Of a DNA stretch of 15,550 bases, positions 14,089 through 15,550 are shown piece after piece. The notes below the pieces were generated by a model. It made no database searches. It had not been told where the DNA came from and saw only the letters and a list, made by a program, of their open reading frames with translations. How positions within the stretch are numbered: position 1 is the first letter of the stretch; every line of letters starts with the position of its first letter. Origin of the DNA: Acidobacteriota bacterium (GTDB lineage: Bacteria > Acidobacteriota > Terriglobia > Terriglobales > Acidobacteriaceae); contig JAEYQK010000020.1 of NCBI GenBank assembly GCA_023410055.1, positions 1 to 15,550 of the forward strand. Reading direction: 5' to 3'. The position numbers and the translations under genes were made by a program.

Positions 14089-14403
14089 TGTTTTGAGTGG
14101 GTGGGCTGCGCAGCAGCACGCCCAGGCTCGTTTGTTCCCTTCGTGATCATGACACTGGTACAGCATCGTCCGGAGCTGAAGCGACGCAAGCAAGACGTGG
14201 TTGTCGTGGCAACCTATAGTTCTATCGGAGACTCGAGGCCTACAGCTTTCTTCGGTTATCCGAGGGGGCATAGGGTGATTTCGGAGGCTTGGTGCCGTAG
14301 CACGTGATGCCGAGCCATGTAGTAGATACTCACCCTCGACCGAAGCGCCTCAAGATCCTCGCGAACATCCCGTGATCATGATGGCCGCGGGACATCGAAG
14401 CGC

Positions 14404-15474
14404 TCAAGCTGCTTGCGTTGTCAGTTTCTTCGGATCGAACTTTGCTCCTTTCTTCCACAGCACAAGCACGATGGCCGCCATCTTGCGCGCCAACGTAAGA
14501 CGCGCCAGCGCCGGCTTCATGCCCTTGGCCAGCAGGCCCTGGTAGTACTCTCGCAGCGGCCCCGGTTTGATCGTTGCCATAGAGGCCATACTCTTAAACA
14601 GGTATTTCGCATCGTGATTGTGGTTGTCGTTAAGGCCGCGAATCGAAACCTTCTTCTTCGAGCGCTGCAGCCTGCCGTTGTTGATCTGGTAATCGGCGCT
14701 GCTGCGCGTCTCCACCGCCAGACCGCTGTAAGCCCACAGCAAGCGCTTGGTGCGAAAGCGGTGCGGCGTTTGCAACAGGGCCAGCAGCAAGGCGGCGCGG
14801 ATCGGACCAATCGACGGGATCTGCTGCAGCACGCGGCGCGCTGGAAACTTGCGGCTCTCAACCAGCAACTCATGTTTCGCTTGCTGATGCAGGGGGTGTA
14901 GCAGATCGAACTCTTCATGCAAGCGCTCGGCCCGCCGCCGCTGGCCGGGGTCTTTGAGCTGGACGAGAAACTCGGAGCGAGAACGTGCCGAGTACACTCT
15001 CTGGCCGGGGCAGCGAATCGCCTGGCTGTGATACAGCGACTTGATCCGATTCATGACTCGCGTCAGGTCCTGGGTGAGGGCGATGTAGCTGCGCCCCAGC
15101 TCCTTCAGGGTGCGGATGCCGCTGTTGCCGTGATAAATCTCCGTCAGCTGTCCGCCGCGCAACAACTCGGCCAAATGACGTGCATCGATGCGATCATTCC
15201 TGCTGCCCGTATTCAGCCGCGAGCTTTTTCGCGGATCGCACACCACGATCTTGCTGACATGCGGCTTCAGAAAGCTATACAGCCACTCGGCCGAGATTCC
15301 TTCTTCGAAGGCGACGATCAACTCGCCCCGCAAGCCCTGAATGAAATCCAGAATGGTGGAAGCGCGGGTTTCAACAATGGACTCCATCACCAGCTTGCCG
15401 TCGGCATCCAAAACCGCAACCACGATGGTCGCCTGGTGGACATCCATCCCGATATACTTCACGCTGCTTTGCAT
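14404..15474 (-). CDS. IS110-family transposase (DEDD)
   Basis: 356-aa recombinase. The N-terminal RuvC-like DEDD domain has YIGMDVH with D11, VAFEEG with E57 or E58, and NDRIDARHLAEL with D94 and D97. A coiled, basic middle (about 120-210) leads to the C-terminal Transposase_20 domain from about 215: QQIPSIGPIRAALLLAL, WAYSGLAVETRSSADYQ (candidate nucleophile Ser258 or Ser259) and LTLARKMAAIVLVLWKKG. Length and domain order are normal and there is no frameshift, so it is probably active. ATG 15474 follows AAAGGAG about 11 bases upstream. Family members cut and rejoin DNA under direction of an RNA encoded by the same element. Confidence 0.95.
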   Translation of the reverse strand: MQSSVKYIGMDVHQATIVVAVLDADGKLVMESIVETRASTILDFIQGLRGELIVAFEEGISAEWLYSFLKPHVSKIVVCDPRKSSRLNTGSRNDRIDARHLAELLRGGQLTEIYHGNSGIRTLKELGRSYIALTQDLTRVMNRIKSLYHSQAIRCPGQRVYSARSRSEFLVQLKDPGQRRRAERLHEEFDLLHPLHQQAKHELLVESRKFPARRVLQQIPSIGPIRAALLLALLQTPHRFRTKRLLWAYSGLAVETRSSADYQINNGRLQRSKKKVSIRGLNDNHNHDAKYLFKSMASMATIKPGPLREYYQGLLAKGMKPALARLTLARKMAAIVLVLWKKGAKFDPKKLTTQAA

Positions 15475-15491
15475 GAAACGGTGCTCCTTTT

Positions 15492-15521
15492 GTAGGCTGA
15501 GCTGCGATGCTCATAACCTAC
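15492..15521 (-). repeat. Nested stem-loop upstream of the transposase start
   Basis: GTAGG (15492-15496) pairs with CCTAC (15517-15521), and inside it GAGC (15499-15502) pairs with GCTC (15509-15512). It lies 18-47 bases upstream of the transposase ATG, in its 5' leader. It may control translation of the transposase, or be a structural part of the IS end. Confidence 0.5.
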
Positions 15522-15533
15522 TCCAGAGGGGCG

Positions 15534-15543
15534 CCCTTCCATA
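15534..15543. repeat. Subterminal inverted repeat, upstream end of the IS
   Basis: CCCTTCCATA, the exact reverse complement of 13995-14004. Seven bases remain between it and the window edge. Confidence 0.75.
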
Positions 15544-15550
15544 ATGCGTG

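Larger units (their letters stand above)
13992..15550 (-). mobile_element. IS110-family insertion sequence, IS1111 type, apparently near complete
   Basis: Contains an intact DEDD transposase and a 10-bp perfect subterminal inverted repeat: TATGGAAGGG at 13995-14004 and CCCTTCCATA at 15534-15543 (+ strand). Short subterminal repeats are characteristic of the IS1111 subgroup. So is a long non-coding stretch downstream of the transposase, here 14013-14403. On the reverse strand TTGACA (14012-14007) sits by the downstream end and CATTAT (15546-15541) by the upstream end; joining the ends as a circle would place them about 17-19 bases apart, making a promoter, as described for this family. Ends at 13992 and 15550 assume 3 and 7 bases outside the repeats, which I recall for IS1111 elements. 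The window stops there, so the upstream end is not confirmed. Confidence 0.75.

Noticed and set aside
13958..14307. Short open frames in the non-coding end of the IS
   Set aside because: No recognisable domain, no good ribosome-binding sites, and they overlap the predicted IS end and structured segment.
14917..15495. 192-aa forward open frame antisense to the transposase
   Set aside because: Shadow of the GC-rich transposase gene; no domain recognised.

Overview
This window looks like chromosomal DNA of a soil-type Acidobacteriota (Terriglobia-like) bacterium. This is inferred from the gene mix: a HAF-repeat secreted protein, a bacterial serpin, an M48 protease with an extra C-terminal domain, SDR/NmrA oxidoreductases and DUF6429. 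GC-rich codon use and many short palindromic intergenic repeats point the same way. No rRNA, tRNA or CRISPR array was seen.

Layout. (i) 1-1571: a reverse-strand gene fusing an N-terminal TIR domain to a right-handed beta-helix. Its stop codon lies in a 19-bp tandem duplication. (ii) 1657-5526: two paralogous, membrane-anchored or exported 234-aa proteins of unknown function (about 80% identical), both on the + strand. They sit on either side of a reverse-strand M48 metalloprotease. Each paralog is preceded by the same dispersed repeat, ending in a terminator-like hairpin. (iii) 5606-6325: a small GIY-YIG endonuclease gene enclosed by two direct copies of a palindromic element with terminal inverted repeats. 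(iv) 6347-9378: an SDR, a secreted HAF-repeat protein and an NmrA-like NAD(P)-binding protein. (v) 9440-11098: a PAS-GGDEF diguanylate cyclase divergent from a MerR-type regulator. (vi) 11236-13950: an exported serpin convergent with a chloroperoxidase/esterase-type alpha/beta hydrolase, then a DUF6429 gene. (vii) about 13992-15550: an apparently near-complete IS110-family element of the IS1111 type. It has a DEDD transposase, 10-bp subterminal inverted repeats, and about 400 bp of non-coding DNA downstream of the transposase, where a guide (seeker/bridge) RNA is expected.

Most genes appear to be single transcription units rather than one pathway. The most unusual signals are the GIY-YIG gene nested between palindromic repeats, the IS1111-type element with a foldable non-coding end, the TIR/beta-helix fusion, and the paralog pair that shares a leader hairpin. 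Family assignments rest on motifs read by eye. No database search was run.
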